Assembly: GCF_025947185.1 (NCBI RefSeq)
Contig: NZ_CP110001.1
Span: forward strand, 3,100,001 to 3,164,000
DNA from: Flavobacterium sp. N2038
Lineage (GTDB): Bacteria; Bacteroidota; Bacteroidia; Flavobacteriales; Flavobacteriaceae
Reading direction: 5' to 3'
Length of the DNA: 64,000 nucleotides
Shown here: positions 44,544-54,103 of the stretch, in pieces
How positions within the stretch are numbered: the first letter of the stretch is position 1
Layout of the letters: every line of letters starts with the position of its first letter
Made by a program: the position numbers and the translations under genes
The notes under the pieces: generated by a model
The model's input: the letters and a program-made list of their open reading frames with translations, nothing else
Database searches by the model: none
What the model was told of the DNA's origin: nothing

Positions 44544-45821
44544 TTAGAATGTTTCTCCGGCATTTAAGTAAAATCCTTTAGAATTATTACCCCAGGCATA
44601 ATCTACAATAAGATTGGTTCGGGTCGCTTTATCAATTAAAATACGTAATCCCACACCCGCTGCAGGTTGTATGGCGTGAAAAAGATTGGTGTTAGTATCA
44701 GGATTACTGGTTGTAATAAAGTTTGTAAAGACAGTTCCGCTAAACATCTGATTACAGCTAAGTGGAAATCTAAATTCAGCTGCTAAATACACCAAATTGG
44801 TTCCTCTAAATAATCCCTGAGTATATCCTTCTCCACTTCGACTGCGTTGATCCCAGCCAATTGCCGGCAAATTTAAATAAGGGACTTTACCTTTTGTCAC
44901 AAATTGTCCGTATGTCCAAAGTGCCAGTATATATCTCTTATCTTTTGCAGAAACGGGAATAAAGTTTCTATATTCTGCATACAGTACATTACTTACTTCC
45001 TGATTATCAAACAATACAGGATTAAAACGATAATTTAAGTTAGCAAACCATCCGTGAGTCGCATTAACCTGATTGTCTCTTGAATCGTAAACCAAATTAA
45101 GGCTCATTCCGTTCAGGAAATACTCCTTATCATCAAACCCGTATTTTTGATTGTAATTGTAATGATAAGTAAACTTTCCGTTGGCTACATCAAGATCTTT
45201 GTCTACAATACTGGAATACCAGTCAATATTGATTCCTCCGCCAACATAAAAATTTTTCTTTACCTCAAAAGAAACAGATTGATGAAATTTAAAATAATTA
45301 TAATCCATTGGCTGCGCAATAGAATCTATACTAAATCCAGGAACCTGATCCCGACGTGGTGGTATAATATCTGTTCCTAACCCATAATTAGGCTGCGAAA
45401 ATATATACAAACGATAATCACCACTTAAAAATATCTTATTATTTTTTAGCAAAATATTGTTCTTTACATTTACAAGCCACTGTTTTTTTGTTGTATACGT
45501 TATCCCAAGATTTGCGATAGAATATTTATCGGCTTTTTCTTTTCCTTTAAAGGTATACTGTGCAACACCTCCAAAGAAAAACCCGGTTGCAGGCTGAGAA
45601 CCAATTGCAGGAATTACTAAAAAGAAGCTGTTTTTTATAGGCTTAACGACATAAATAGAATCTTTCTTTTTAAAGATTTCCAGTATTGTTTTGGGTGGGC
45701 AAATTTTGGAGCTGTCTATTTCATTTTGAGCTGTTAAACTAAAAGAAATAAAAAAGAGTAATCCCAGGATTCTATATTTATTCTGAAAATAATTATTTTT
45801 TAAAAATTTTACCATTTTCAA
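44544..45821 (-). CDS. Omp85/BamA-like surface antigen barrel without POTRA domains
   Basis: The 425-residue protein has a signal peptide (cut after SLTA before QNEID) and a short periplasmic segment. The bacterial surface antigen barrel follows: ATGFFFGGVAQYTFKGKEKA, NLVYDSRDNQVNATHGWFAN (the DSRDN motif typical of Omp85 barrels), GRFRG-like QGLFRGTNLVYLAAEFRFPL and the end GNNSKGFYLNAGETF with terminal Phe. It lacks POTRA repeats, so it is not BamA itself. Relatives are patatin-associated or unknown barrels. Its job may be surface protein export. Confidence 0.85.
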   Translation of the reverse strand: MKMVKFLKNNYFQNKYRILGLLFFISFSLTAQNEIDSSKICPPKTILEIFKKKDSIYVVKPIKNSFFLVIPAIGSQPATGFFFGGVAQYTFKGKEKADKYSIANLGITYTTKKQWLVNVKNNILLKNNKIFLSGDYRLYIFSQPNYGLGTDIIPPRRDQVPGFSIDSIAQPMDYNYFKFHQSVSFEVKKNFYVGGGINIDWYSSIVDKDLDVANGKFTYHYNYNQKYGFDDKEYFLNGMSLNLVYDSRDNQVNATHGWFANLNYRFNPVLFDNQEVSNVLYAEYRNFIPVSAKDKRYILALWTYGQFVTKGKVPYLNLPAIGWDQRSRSGEGYTQGLFRGTNLVYLAAEFRFPLSCNQMFSGTVFTNFITTSNPDTNTNLFHAIQPAAGVGLRILIDKATRTNLIVDYAWGNNSKGFYLNAGETF

Positions 45822-46033
45822 GTTTTATTTTTTTAGAAGCAATAATTAATTCATTGTAAATATATAGCTTATTTTCAAGATATTACACTTAAACAATCAA
45901 AAACTTACCTCTTAAAATATGCAGCTATTATGCTCTTAAAAAAGCATGTTAATTTAAAATGTTTTAAAAATTAACTGAAATATTCAGTTGTAAATTAGTA
46001 CCTTTTCAGTCTCAAAAAACAGCCAGAATAAAC

Positions 46034-46612
46034 TTGAAAAAAGAAAGCGAATATTTCCTTGACAAGGAATACAATACTATTACTTACGCAAAAGAAGATC
46101 TGAATTTTAAAGACTTTGAATGCTGTATTTTTAATAATTGTAATTTTTCTGCCTGTACTTTTCTTGCCGTTACTTTTATCGATTGTGTTTTTAATGATTG
46201 CATTTTTAATGACGCAAAAATTAATTATGTTGCTTTTAGAACCGCTACTTTTAATCGTTGTGAAATCAAAGAAGTTAATTTTGCCATGTGCGACAAATTA
46301 ATTTTCGAAATTGAGTTTAATGACTGTGTACTTGATTTTTCGAAGTTTTACACTTTAAAAATAAAAGGAACAACTTTCACTAATTGTAGTTTGATTGCTG
46401 TTGATTTTATGGCTGCAGATCTTACAAATGTAGTTTTCTACAATTGCGATTTATACCGGTCTGAATTTGATAAAGCAATCGCCAATAAAACTGACTTTCA
46501 GACAAGCTACAATTATACCATAGATCCTTCTAAAACTAAACTGAAAAAAGCTGTGTTTTCTTTGAAAGAAGTAAAAGGATTACTTTTTAAGCATGATGTT
46601 ATTGTGAGTTAG
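46034..46612 (+). CDS. Pentapeptide-repeat protein, TTG start
   Basis: The 192-residue protein is built of A(D/N)LXX-type repeats in the F/C version: DFECCIFNNCNFSACTFLAV, FIDCVFNDCIFNDAKI, and later FTNCSLIAVDFMAADLTNVV. This predicts a right-handed quadrilateral helix like Qnr or MfpA. The frame starts at TTG (46034); no ATG lies upstream in frame before the repeat body, so TTG is the likely start, which is rare here. Cysteine is unusually common in the repeats. Its 3' end overlaps the converging MFS gene by 14 bases. A gyrase-protecting function is possible but not shown. Confidence 0.8.
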   Translation: MKKESEYFLDKEYNTITYAKEDLNFKDFECCIFNNCNFSACTFLAVTFIDCVFNDCIFNDAKINYVAFRTATFNRCEIKEVNFAMCDKLIFEIEFNDCVLDFSKFYTLKIKGTTFTNCSLIAVDFMAADLTNVVFYNCDLYRSEFDKAIANKTDFQTSYNYTIDPSKTKLKKAVFSLKEVKGLLFKHDVIVS

Positions 46613-48038
46613 ATATAATTATCTTTTTTTCTTTAATTTTTTGCTTTTTAGGAAGTATTGATTTTGGCAAAAAAATCAAAATAGACAACACGCCGCCTAA
46701 GCAAAACAAATGAATAAAAGCCGTGTACAAAAAGGCATTATAAAAATGCTGAAAATCCCTATTCTCTTTTAGAAAATAATAAAATACACTTCCGGTTAGC
46801 GCAATTCCCAAAGCTCCAAACAATTGCTGAAGTGTTGAATAAACTCCAGATGCATTTCCAATCATATTTTCAGGTAAGCCTTTCAGAGCAATATTAGCAA
46901 ATGAAGGTAAAACTAATGCTACTCCAAAACCATGTACGAACATTACCAGATATCCTCTAAAATCAATTATTTGGAAGTAAAAAAATACAAGCTGCAAAAT
47001 CAACGCAAGAATTAGAAGTAATACACCAAAAATTAACACCGTCTTACCGAAACGCAGTACTAATCTCGCAGAGAAAAACGAAGCAAAAATAAATCCACCA
47101 CCCTGAAATACAACAAAATACCCTGCTTGCATAGGTAACAATTTAATCCCCTCTTGTAAAAAAACTGCAAGCACAAAAAAATAAGCATCCAGCATTAGCA
47201 TAAACAACGCCGAAGCAGAAACTGCAATATTAAAATTCTTGTTGCTAAAAAGTTTCAGATCCAATAATGGTTCTTTGTTATTTAATTTCCTTTTCTTTTG
47301 TCTAAAAAGGAATGCTAAAAGAAATAGTAATGATAGTGGTATGAATAACTTCATTAAGGTATTTTGCTCAAATCCAACGGCTATTGAAAACACCAATATT
47401 ATAAGTCCGACACATAATATAAAAGCGCTGGTATAGTCTATTTGTAAAGCCGAATTATCTCTCGACTCATCCAGATAGCATATCGCCAAAACAAGAGCTA
47501 TTACACAAATTGGAACATTAATAAGAAATATATACCGCCACGATTGATCAACAATAAACGGTTCAAGCTCTACAAAAAAACCTCCTAAAAATTGCCCCAG
47601 CATTGTACCTATACCAATGGCAATTCCGTACCACCCCATCGCATATGTACGTTCTTTATGATCAGCAAAAAGAACCTGGATATAAGAAAGTACTTGTGGA
47701 GACATCAATCCTGCACTTACTCCTTGAAAAAATCTCAAAGCGATAAGCTGGTTTGTTGACATCGCGATACCACATCCCACAGACGTACACAGAAAGAGCA
47801 ACATTCCTAAAATAAAAATTTTCTTTCTGCCATAGTAATCCCCAATTTTTCCTCCGAATATTAAAAATGATGCAAACCCAACCATGTACATCGCAACTAC
47901 CAATTGAATTTTTCCATCAGGAGATTCAAGTCCTTCCTGAATTGATGGAATAGCGACGTTTACAACAAAAATATCTAAAATTGTCAGCAAATGCGCCAAC
48001 AACAGTATAAGTAATGAAATATGTTTTTTATTTTTCAT
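46599..48038 (-). CDS. MFS drug-efflux transporter (DHA2/EmrB-QacA type)
   Basis: The 479-residue transporter has about 14 hydrophobic segments. Motifs: LTILDIFVVNVAIPSI (motif D1 near 18-33), GGKIGDYYGRKKIFILGM (motif A, 62-79) and RFFQGVSAGLMSPQVL (motif B/C region). It probably exports a toxic hydrophobic compound using the proton gradient. It is the second gene after a TetR repressor with a 40-base gap that contains a second copy of the TetR-type palindrome. Confidence 0.93.
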   Translation of the reverse strand: MKNKKHISLLILLLAHLLTILDIFVVNVAIPSIQEGLESPDGKIQLVVAMYMVGFASFLIFGGKIGDYYGRKKIFILGMLLFLCTSVGCGIAMSTNQLIALRFFQGVSAGLMSPQVLSYIQVLFADHKERTYAMGWYGIAIGIGTMLGQFLGGFFVELEPFIVDQSWRYIFLINVPICVIALVLAICYLDESRDNSALQIDYTSAFILCVGLIILVFSIAVGFEQNTLMKLFIPLSLLFLLAFLFRQKKRKLNNKEPLLDLKLFSNKNFNIAVSASALFMLMLDAYFFVLAVFLQEGIKLLPMQAGYFVVFQGGGFIFASFFSARLVLRFGKTVLIFGVLLLILALILQLVFFYFQIIDFRGYLVMFVHGFGVALVLPSFANIALKGLPENMIGNASGVYSTLQQLFGALGIALTGSVFYYFLKENRDFQHFYNAFLYTAFIHLFCLGGVLSILIFLPKSILPKKQKIKEKKIIISNSQ

Positions 48039-48042
48039 GATA

Positions 48043-48062
48043 TATAGAATGATCTATCTATT
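48043..48062 (-). promoter_or_regulatory. Second TetR-type operator copy, before the MFS gene
   Basis: TATAGAAT-GATC-TATCTATT (48043-48062, plus strand) has one exact half-site (TATCTATT) of the operator at 48674 with the same 4-base spacer and an imperfect other half. It lies 5 bases upstream of the MFS start codon, between the two genes. Confidence 0.6.
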
Positions 48063-48078
48063 TTTAATTAAAAAAAAA

Positions 48079-48645
48079 TTAAAATAATTGTGCAATTGCT
48101 TTTTTTACTTCGTTTAGATCTTTACTATTTCCATGTATACTTGCCGATACAACGGCACCTTCTATCATTAGAAAGATCATATTACCAAGAATATTCCTTT
48201 CTATCGAAAGCTTTTGTTCTGCACTGATTTCAGCAACGATTTCATCAATATAATCGCTTTGACGCTGTTTGTGAGCAACGATAAATTGCTCTATTTTAGC
48301 ATCTGTTCGTCCTATTTCTGCATTTATTTTAATAAAATGGCATCCCGAATAACTTGCCTCAGTCTGGAGTTTTGTACGATAATCTACTAATTTAAGAAGC
48401 TTTTTAAGAGGCTGTTTTTCCTCTTTTAGATAATCATTAAGATTCTCGAAGTACTCAATTTCCTGCTGCTCCAAATAATGATACAATAAATCATTTTTAG
48501 ATTGATAATGTTTGTACAGAGAACCTATTGCAATATCAGCCTCGGCAATAATCTGATTGATTCCTGTACTATTAAATCCCTGATGGTAAAACAAGCGTGA
48601 TGATGTATCAAGTATTCGTTCTTTTACACTTTTTTTCTGGTTCAT
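48079..48645 (-). CDS. TetR family repressor
   Basis: The 188-residue repressor starts best at the ATG at 48645 (MNQKKSVKERILDTSSRLFY). The longer frame begins at TTG within the promoter. The N-terminal helix-turn-helix reads GFNSTGINQIIAEADIAIGS then LYKHYQSKNDLLYHYL, as in TetR/AcrR. The C-terminal ligand domain contains CHFIKINAEIG, a pattern of YxxR/NemR-like repressors; a single Cys there may sense electrophiles. A perfect palindrome at 48674-48693 and a TACCTTTG box (48665-48658) lie just upstream, so it should repress itself and the MFS gene. Confidence 0.92.
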   Translation of the reverse strand: MNQKKSVKERILDTSSRLFYHQGFNSTGINQIIAEADIAIGSLYKHYQSKNDLLYHYLEQQEIEYFENLNDYLKEEKQPLKKLLKLVDYRTKLQTEASYSGCHFIKINAEIGRTDAKIEQFIVAHKQRQSDYIDEIVAEISAEQKLSIERNILGNMIFLMIEGAVVSASIHGNSKDLNEVKKAIAQLF

Positions 48646-48673
48646 TTTGTTTTTTATCAAAGGTATAATAAAA

Positions 48674-48693
48674 AATAGATAACTCTATCTATT
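48674..48693 (-). promoter_or_regulatory. TetR operator in the tetR-MFS promoter
   Basis: AATAGATA-ACTC-TATCTATT is a perfect 8-bp inverted repeat with a 4-base spacer, placed 8 bases upstream of the TACCTTTG -7 box on the minus strand. Binding there would block RNA polymerase. Confidence 0.82.
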
Positions 48694-48778
48694 TTATCGC
48701 TTAAAAAATAAAAACTCTTTTACCCTAATAACCTTGTATTTAGTAAATTTCTAAAAGAATAAATACACTCAAAAGAGA

Positions 48779-49276
48779 CTATAAAGTTTTCCCCATCACA
48801 TAATCCTCCATCAAATATCCATTCCCAATTTCTATATCAACCGTCTCTTTAATTTCGAAACCTATTTTTTTATAGAAATTTAATGCCGTATTAAAACGGT
48901 TTACATTTAAGGAAAGGGCACTGGAATTGTTTTCTAGAGCCAATTTTTCAATTGAGTCAAAAACAATTTTTCCGTAACCTTTACCTTGTGTTTCCGGCAA
49001 GAGATAGATTTTATGGATTTTGGTAATGGCTTCATATTTATAATTATGCTCAATTCCTATAAAACCAATTGTCGATGATGAATCTGAAATTAGATAAAAC
49101 AACTGTTCTTTATTCTCAATTTGTTTTGCTAAAGCTTCGTCAGAATAAAATAAACCTAACATATAATCTAACTGCTCCTGAGATAAAATTTCTCCATAAG
49201 TAATAGGCCACGTGATATTTGTAATTTTCTGAATTATTTTGATATCCCCTAAACCTGCTTCTGAAATTGTAATCAT
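48779..49276 (-). CDS. GNAT family N-acetyltransferase
   Basis: The 165-residue acetyltransferase shows motif A as IHKIYLLPETQGKGYGKIVF (Q-G-K-G-Y-G at about 97-102) and motif B as LNVNRFNTALNFYKKIGFEI. The N-terminal ISEAGLGDIKIIQKITNITW is typical. The substrate is unknown. It lies 18 bases downstream of guaC on the same strand and is probably co-transcribed. Confidence 0.9.
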   Translation of the reverse strand: MITISEAGLGDIKIIQKITNITWPITYGEILSQEQLDYMLGLFYSDEALAKQIENKEQLFYLISDSSSTIGFIGIEHNYKYEAITKIHKIYLLPETQGKGYGKIVFDSIEKLALENNSSALSLNVNRFNTALNFYKKIGFEIKETVDIEIGNGYLMEDYVMGKTL

Positions 49277-49294
49277 AATCTATTTAAAAGTATT

Positions 49295-50335
49295 TTAATT
49301 TGTAAAAACTTGATTTTCCTGTTCGCTTACGCGAATGAAGGTTGTTCGTTTGGTTAATTCTTTTAATCTGGAAGCACCAACATAAGTACAAGTACTTCGC
49401 AAGCCACCCAAAATATCTAAAACTGTTGCAATAACATTTCCTTTAAACGGAACCTGAACTGTTTTTCCTTCGCTTGCTCTGTATTCTGCTACTCCACCAA
49501 CGTGTTTATCCATTGCAGTTGCAGAGCTCATTCCGTAAAACTGTTTATATTTTTCGCCTTTTATTTCAATTAATTCTCCTCCACTTTCTGCATGTCCGGC
49601 CAGCATTCCGCCCAACATTACAAAATCTGAACCTGCACCAAAAGCTTTTGCAACATCACCCGGAGTTGTACAGCCGCCATCACTTATAATGTGCCCACCT
49701 AAACCGTGGGCAGCATCAGCACATTCAATAATGGCAGAAAGCTGCGGATAACCTACGCCGGTTTTTACTCGTGTGGTACAAACTGATCCCGGTCCAATTC
49801 CGACTTTTACAATGTCGGCACCTGCCAATAATAATTCTTCTACCATTTCGCCTGTTACCACATTTCCGGCAATAATTACTTTATCAGGATATTGTTTTCT
49901 GGTTTGTTTTAAAAACTGAACAAAGTGCTCTGAATAACCATTGGCAACATCAATACAAATAAATTTAAGTAACGGGTTTGCAGTGATTACCTTCCCTATT
50001 TTCTCAAAATCATCTTTTCCCGTTCCGGTACTTATAGCGATGAAATTGTAGAAATCAGGAGTTGCGTTTTTCAAAAAATCATTCCATTGCTCTAACGTGT
50101 AGTGTTTATGAATCGCAGTAAAAAGCTTTTCTTTTGCCAAAACCTGAGCCATTTCAAAAGTACCTACAGTATCCATATTGGCAGCCATAATCGGAATTCC
50201 AGTCCAATTTGTTGTGCTGTGCAAAAACTTAAAATTTTGCTCTAGAGATACTTCAGATCTACTTTTCAGTGTTGATCTTTTTGGTCGAATCATTACATCT
50301 TTAAATCCCAATTTCAGGTCTGTTTCTATTCTCAT
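49295..50335 (-). CDS. guaC: GMP reductase
   Basis: The 346-residue TIM-barrel enzyme deaminates GMP to IMP with NADPH in purine salvage. The catalytic Cys186 lies in GPGSVCTTR. The phosphate and purine loops are [20 protein letters not shown] and [16 protein letters not shown]. The flap region carries [15 protein letters not shown], which separates GuaC from IMP dehydrogenase, and no CBS domains are present. Length matches bacterial GuaC. A TATATTTG box (50365-50358, minus) lies about 20 bases upstream of the start codon. Confidence 0.95.
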   Translation of the reverse strand: MRIETDLKLGFKDVMIRPKRSTLKSRSEVSLEQNFKFLHSTTNWTGIPIMAANMDTVGTFEMAQVLAKEKLFTAIHKHYTLEQWNDFLKNATPDFYNFIAISTGTGKDDFEKIGKVITANPLLKFICIDVANGYSEHFVQFLKQTRKQYPDKVIIAGNVVTGEMVEELLLAGADIVKVGIGPGSVCTTRVKTGVGYPQLSAIIECADAAHGLGGHIISDGGCTTPGDVAKAFGAGSDFVMLGGMLAGHAESGGELIEIKGEKYKQFYGMSSATAMDKHVGGVAEYRASEGKTVQVPFKGNVIATVLDILGGLRSTCTYVGASRLKELTKRTTFIRVSEQENQVFTN

Positions 50336-50416
50336 GGCATTGAATTTTGATTACTTTCAAATATAATGATTTTAGATTTTAGATCGTAGATTTAGGTTGC
50401 TAACTGAACATTAAAT

Positions 50417-50534
50417 TTAGCACACAGATGACACAGATTCGCTATCGCGAAAACACAGATTAAAACGGATTTTTTATTTTTGAAATTTCATAGAGACACA
50501 CTGAGTTTCTCAAAGACTCACAAAGTTTACACGC
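50417..50534. repeat. CACAGATT / GCGATAGCG and CACAAAG word repeats
   Basis: The gap 50336-50579 contains CACACAGATGACACAGATTC with GCTATCGCGAAAACACAGAT, then GAGACACACTGAGTTTCTCA with AAGACTCACAAAGTTT. The words match those at 37423-37562 and 22335. No gene is seen. Confidence 0.65.
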
Positions 50535-50579
50535 TGTTATTTTGGAATTTGGAATTTTAAAATTGGAATTTTATTTTAA

Positions 50580-51173
50580 TTATCCGTGTATCGTCTCTCC
50601 TTTTCCGTAATTAGTAATGATTGACTCTTCAAACTCCAACCATTCTCTCCAACGTTTTTCAACATCAATTCCAACTCCGTATTTACGTGCGTAAGTGATA
50701 AAAGTAGTATAATGTCCGGCTTCACTTTCCATTAATTCTCTGTAAAAAACAGCCAGTTCTTCATCTTTAATATTTTCAGAAAGCACTTTAAAACGTTCAC
50801 AGCTTCTTGCTTCGATCATGGCAGAAAACAGTAATCTTTCTACCAAACCAGAAACACGACTTCCGTCACCGCTTTTCTTCATATATAAATACAATTCATT
50901 TACATAATCGTCTTTACGCTCACGTCCTAATTTTAATCCTCTTTTGATGATGATATTATGGACTTGTTCAAAATGATCGATTTCTTCTTTGGCCAGAGCC
51001 AATAAATCCTGGACTAAATCCTGATGTTCAGAATTGTTTGTAATAATTGTAATCGCGTTTGTTGCTGCTTTTTGCTCGCACCAAGCGTGATCAGTAAGGA
51101 TTTCTTCAATATTTTTCTCAACAATATTTACCCATCTTGGGTCGGTTGGCAATTGTAATCTTAATACGCCCAT
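50580..51173 (-). CDS. miaE: tRNA-(ms2io6A)-hydroxylase MiaE-like
   Basis: I start at the ATG at 51173 (MGVLRLQLPTDPRW). The 32 extra residues of the longer frame come from the AAAGTC repeat and look nothing like the family. The 197-residue di-iron protein has paired helices with E and ExxH ligands (AKEEIDHFEQVHNI and ELMESEAGHYTTF). It hydroxylates the isopentenyl chain of modified A37 in tRNA, an oxygen-dependent step. The monocistronic gene lies downstream of glyA. Confidence 0.92.
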   Translation of the reverse strand: MGVLRLQLPTDPRWVNIVEKNIEEILTDHAWCEQKAATNAITIITNNSEHQDLVQDLLALAKEEIDHFEQVHNIIIKRGLKLGRERKDDYVNELYLYMKKSGDGSRVSGLVERLLFSAMIEARSCERFKVLSENIKDEELAVFYRELMESEAGHYTTFITYARKYGVGIDVEKRWREWLEFEESIITNYGKGETIHG

Positions 51174-51180
51174 TCTTTTA

Positions 51181-51302
51181 AGTCTTAAAGTTTGAAAGTC
51201 GAAAGTTATAAAGTCTAAAAATAAAAGTCGAAGATCAAAATTAAAATAGAATTTTACATTCCATTTCAAGACTTTCGACCTTCGACTTTAAGACTTTATG
51301 AC
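51181..51302. repeat. Inverted pair of AAAGTC-family repeats
   Basis: The left copy AGTCTTAAAGTTTGAAAGTC with GAAAGTTATAAAGTCT (51181-51216) is mirrored by AGACTTTCGACCTTCGACTT with TAAGACTTTATGAC (51269-51302). It fills the gap between miaE and glyA. Confidence 0.82.
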
Positions 51303-51308
51303 TAATTT

Positions 51309-52583
51309 TTAATAAGCAAAAATTGGTCTTTCGCTCATCATTTCGTTTACTTGTTCAGCAACTTCTTCGATAACTGCTTCATTTGTATGATCAGCAAGTA
51401 CTCTGTCGATCAAATCAACAATAGTTTCCATATCTTTTTCAACTAAACCACGAGTTGTGATTGCAGCTGTTCCTACACGAATTCCAGAAGTAACAAATGG
51501 AGATTTGTCATCAAAAGGAACCATGTTTTTATTTACTGTAATTTCAGCTTTTACTAATGCATTTTCAGCTTCTTTACCAGAAATATTTTTATTTCTTAAG
51601 TCAATAAGCATCATATGGTTATCTGTTCCGCCAGAGATAATGTTGTAACCTCTTTTTACGAAAGCATCAGCCATTGCATTTGCATTTTTCTGCAATTGCA
51701 TTGCATAAGTAAAGAACTCATCTTTAAGAGCTTCACCAAAAGCAACTGCTTTAGCAGCGATAATGTGCATTAAAGGCCCACCTTGATTCCCTGGGAAAAC
51801 AGCTAAGTCTAATAATGAAGACATCATTCTGATTTCTCCTTTTGGAGTTTTTAAACCTTGTGGATTTTCAAAATCTTTCCCCATTAAGATCAAACCTCCA
51901 CGAGGTCCGCGTAATGTTTTATGAGTTGTAGTAGAAACAATATGACAATGTGGGATTGGGTCATTCATTAATCCTTTTGCAATAAGACCAGCAGGGTGAG
52001 AAATATCAGCAAATAAGATTGCTCCTACACTATCTGCAATTTGTCTGAAACGAGCAAAATCCATATCACGAGAATAAGCCGAAGCTCCTGCGATAATTAA
52101 TTTTGGCTGTTCTTTAGTTGCAATTTCTTGGATTTTGTCATAGTCTAAACGACCAGTTTCTGCATCTACACCGTAAAAAACAGGACGATATAAACGACCT
52201 GAGAAATTTACAGGAGAACCGTGAGTCAAGTGACCACCGTGAGATAAATCGAAACCTAAAATAGTATCACCAGGATTTAAACATGCATGGTAAACTGATG
52301 TATTTGCCTGAGAACCTGAGTGAGGCTGTACGTTTGCATATTCAGCACCAAATAATTCTTTAGCTCTGTCAATTGCAATTTGCTCAATAACGTCAACTAC
52401 TTCGCAACCGCCGTAGTATCTTTTGCCAGGATATCCCTCAGCATATTTATTAGTTAAAACAGAACCAGCTGCTTCCATTACCTCATCACTTACAAAATTC
52501 TCTGAAGCGATAAGTTCTAATCCGTGAATTTGTCTATCTTTTTCCTCTAGAATAAGATCAAAAATTTGTTCGTCGCGTTGCAT
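51309..52583 (-). CDS. glyA: Serine hydroxymethyltransferase
   Basis: The 424-residue PLP enzyme converts serine and tetrahydrofolate to glycine and methylene-THF. Start at the ATG at 52583 ([18 protein letters not shown]) gives the canonical N-terminus; upstream codons are promoter. Seen: [32 protein letters not shown] and the PLP lysine in [15 protein letters not shown] (about residue 229). It is divergent from fahA. A TATTTTTG box (52616-52609, minus) lies 25 bases upstream of the start codon and is the likely -7 element. Confidence 0.97.
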   Translation of the reverse strand: MQRDEQIFDLILEEKDRQIHGLELIASENFVSDEVMEAAGSVLTNKYAEGYPGKRYYGGCEVVDVIEQIAIDRAKELFGAEYANVQPHSGSQANTSVYHACLNPGDTILGFDLSHGGHLTHGSPVNFSGRLYRPVFYGVDAETGRLDYDKIQEIATKEQPKLIIAGASAYSRDMDFARFRQIADSVGAILFADISHPAGLIAKGLMNDPIPHCHIVSTTTHKTLRGPRGGLILMGKDFENPQGLKTPKGEIRMMSSLLDLAVFPGNQGGPLMHIIAAKAVAFGEALKDEFFTYAMQLQKNANAMADAFVKRGYNIISGGTDNHMMLIDLRNKNISGKEAENALVKAEITVNKNMVPFDDKSPFVTSGIRVGTAAITTRGLVEKDMETIVDLIDRVLADHTNEAVIEEVAEQVNEMMSERPIFAY

Positions 52584-52626
52584 TTTTTCGTTTTTCGTTA
52601 ATTTGATGCAAAAATACAAAAAAACG

Positions 52627-52657
52627 TTTGCCAAACTGTTAGATTATGATATATTTG
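52627..52657 (+). promoter_or_regulatory. fahA promoter
   Basis: TTTG (52627-52630), 19 bases, TATATTTG (52650-52657) exactly match the Bacteroidota sigma consensus. The predicted start is near 52664, giving an untranslated leader of about 28 bases to the ATG at 52692. Confidence 0.8.
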
Positions 52658-52691
52658 ACATAGAATTTTTCAACAAATAATTAACACTCAC

Positions 52692-53975
52692 ATGCCAATA
52701 ACCGCCAACGATACCAAAAGAAAATCATGGTTAGAAGTACCAGAAAATAGTGACTTCCCTATTCAGAATATCCCTTTCGGTGTATTTCTTACTAAAGAAA
52801 ATGTCGTTACAGTAGGAACGCGAATTGGCGATTATGCCATAGATTTAGGGGCTTTGCAACAATTAAACTATTTTGAAGGAATAGATTTAACAGATGATAT
52901 GTTTATGCAGGACACGCTTAATGATTTTATTTCCGACGGAAAAAAGACATGGCGTTTAGTCCGAAATCGTATTGCTGAGATTTTCGATGCAACCAACCCA
53001 CAACTTAGAGATTCAACAAAAGATCGCGATATTGTTATTTTTAATATTGACGATGTTGAAATGCAATTACCGGTTTTAATTGGTGATTATACCGATTTTT
53101 ACTCTAGTAAAGAACATGCTACAAACGTAGGAAAAATGTTCAGAGATCCGGAAAATGCTTTATTACCAAACTGGCTTCATATTCCGGTTGGATACCACGG
53201 AAGAAGTTCTACAATTGTGCCTTCCGGAATTCCGGTTCACAGACCAATGGGACAAACTTTGCCTGCTGGCCACGATACACCGGTTTTTGGTGCTTCACGT
53301 TTAGTCGATTTCGAATTAGAAACCGCTTTTATTACTACCGATGTAAACATAATGGGAGAAAACATCCCGACTTATGAAGCTGAAGATTATATTTTCGGAA
53401 TGGTTTTACTAAATGACTGGAGTGCCCGTGATATTCAAAAATGGGAATATGTACCACTTGGGCCATTTTTAGCTAAAAACTTCGCAACTTCAATTTCTCC
53501 GTGGATTGTAACTATGGATGCTTTGGAACCCTTTAGAACTAAAGGACCAAAACAAGATCCGTCTCCGCTTCCTTATTTACAGACTAAAGGAAAAAGAGCG
53601 TTTGATATTCACTTAGAAGTTTCAGTAAAACCTGAAAATCAAGAAGAAACTGTTGTTTCAAAATCAAACTTTAAATATTTATACTGGTCAATGTGTCAGC
53701 AATTAGCGCATCATACTTCAAATGGTTGTCGCGTAAATTCTGGTGACATGATGGGCTCCGGAACAATTTCTGGCCCAACTCCGGATAGTTTTGGTTCGAT
53801 GTTGGAATTAACATGGGGAGGAAAAAATCCGATTCAGTTAAATGGTGGAGGAGAACGTAAATTTATCGAAGATAATGATACTGTAATCATTAGAGGTTTC
53901 TGCGAAAGCAATGAAGTTAGAATTGGTTTTGGTGAAGTTTCCAGCCAATTATTACCTCCCTTCGTGAGACAATGA
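52692..53975 (+). CDS. fahA: Fumarylacetoacetase
   Basis: This 427-residue enzyme hydrolyses fumarylacetoacetate to fumarate and acetoacetate, the last step of tyrosine breakdown. The N-terminal FAA domain starts near PFGVFLTKENVV. The metal and catalytic motifs are DYTDFYSSKEHATNVG (catalytic His), HIPVGYHGRSSTIVPSG, FELETAFI, NDWSARDIQKWEYVPLGPF and the end GSGTISGPTPDSFGSMLEL. It has its own promoter and terminator. Other homogentisate genes are not in the window. Confidence 0.96.
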   Translation: MPITANDTKRKSWLEVPENSDFPIQNIPFGVFLTKENVVTVGTRIGDYAIDLGALQQLNYFEGIDLTDDMFMQDTLNDFISDGKKTWRLVRNRIAEIFDATNPQLRDSTKDRDIVIFNIDDVEMQLPVLIGDYTDFYSSKEHATNVGKMFRDPENALLPNWLHIPVGYHGRSSTIVPSGIPVHRPMGQTLPAGHDTPVFGASRLVDFELETAFITTDVNIMGENIPTYEAEDYIFGMVLLNDWSARDIQKWEYVPLGPFLAKNFATSISPWIVTMDALEPFRTKGPKQDPSPLPYLQTKGKRAFDIHLEVSVKPENQEETVVSKSNFKYLYWSMCQQLAHHTSNGCRVNSGDMMGSGTISGPTPDSFGSMLELTWGGKNPIQLNGGGERKFIEDNDTVIIRGFCESNEVRIGFGEVSSQLLPPFVRQ

Positions 53976-54011
53976 AGAGCAGATAATTTATCTGAAGAGA
54001 TATAGAAATAG

Positions 54012-54045
54012 AAAAACCTTGTTAGTTGTCTAACAAGGTTTTTTG
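54012..54045 (+). terminator. fahA terminator
   Basis: AAAACCTTGTTA (54013-54024) pairs with TAACAAGGTTTT (54031-54042) around GTTGTC and continues into T6, 38 bases after the stop. Confidence 0.9.
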
Positions 54046-54103
54046 TTTTTATCCCTTACCACAGATTATATGGATTGAAATGATTTTTTATCTGAATATT
54101 TTA

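Noticed and set aside
51174..51269. N-terminal extension of miaE
   Set aside because: The extra 32 residues are read from the AAAGTC repeat and do not resemble the family. The ATG at 51173 gives the normal start.
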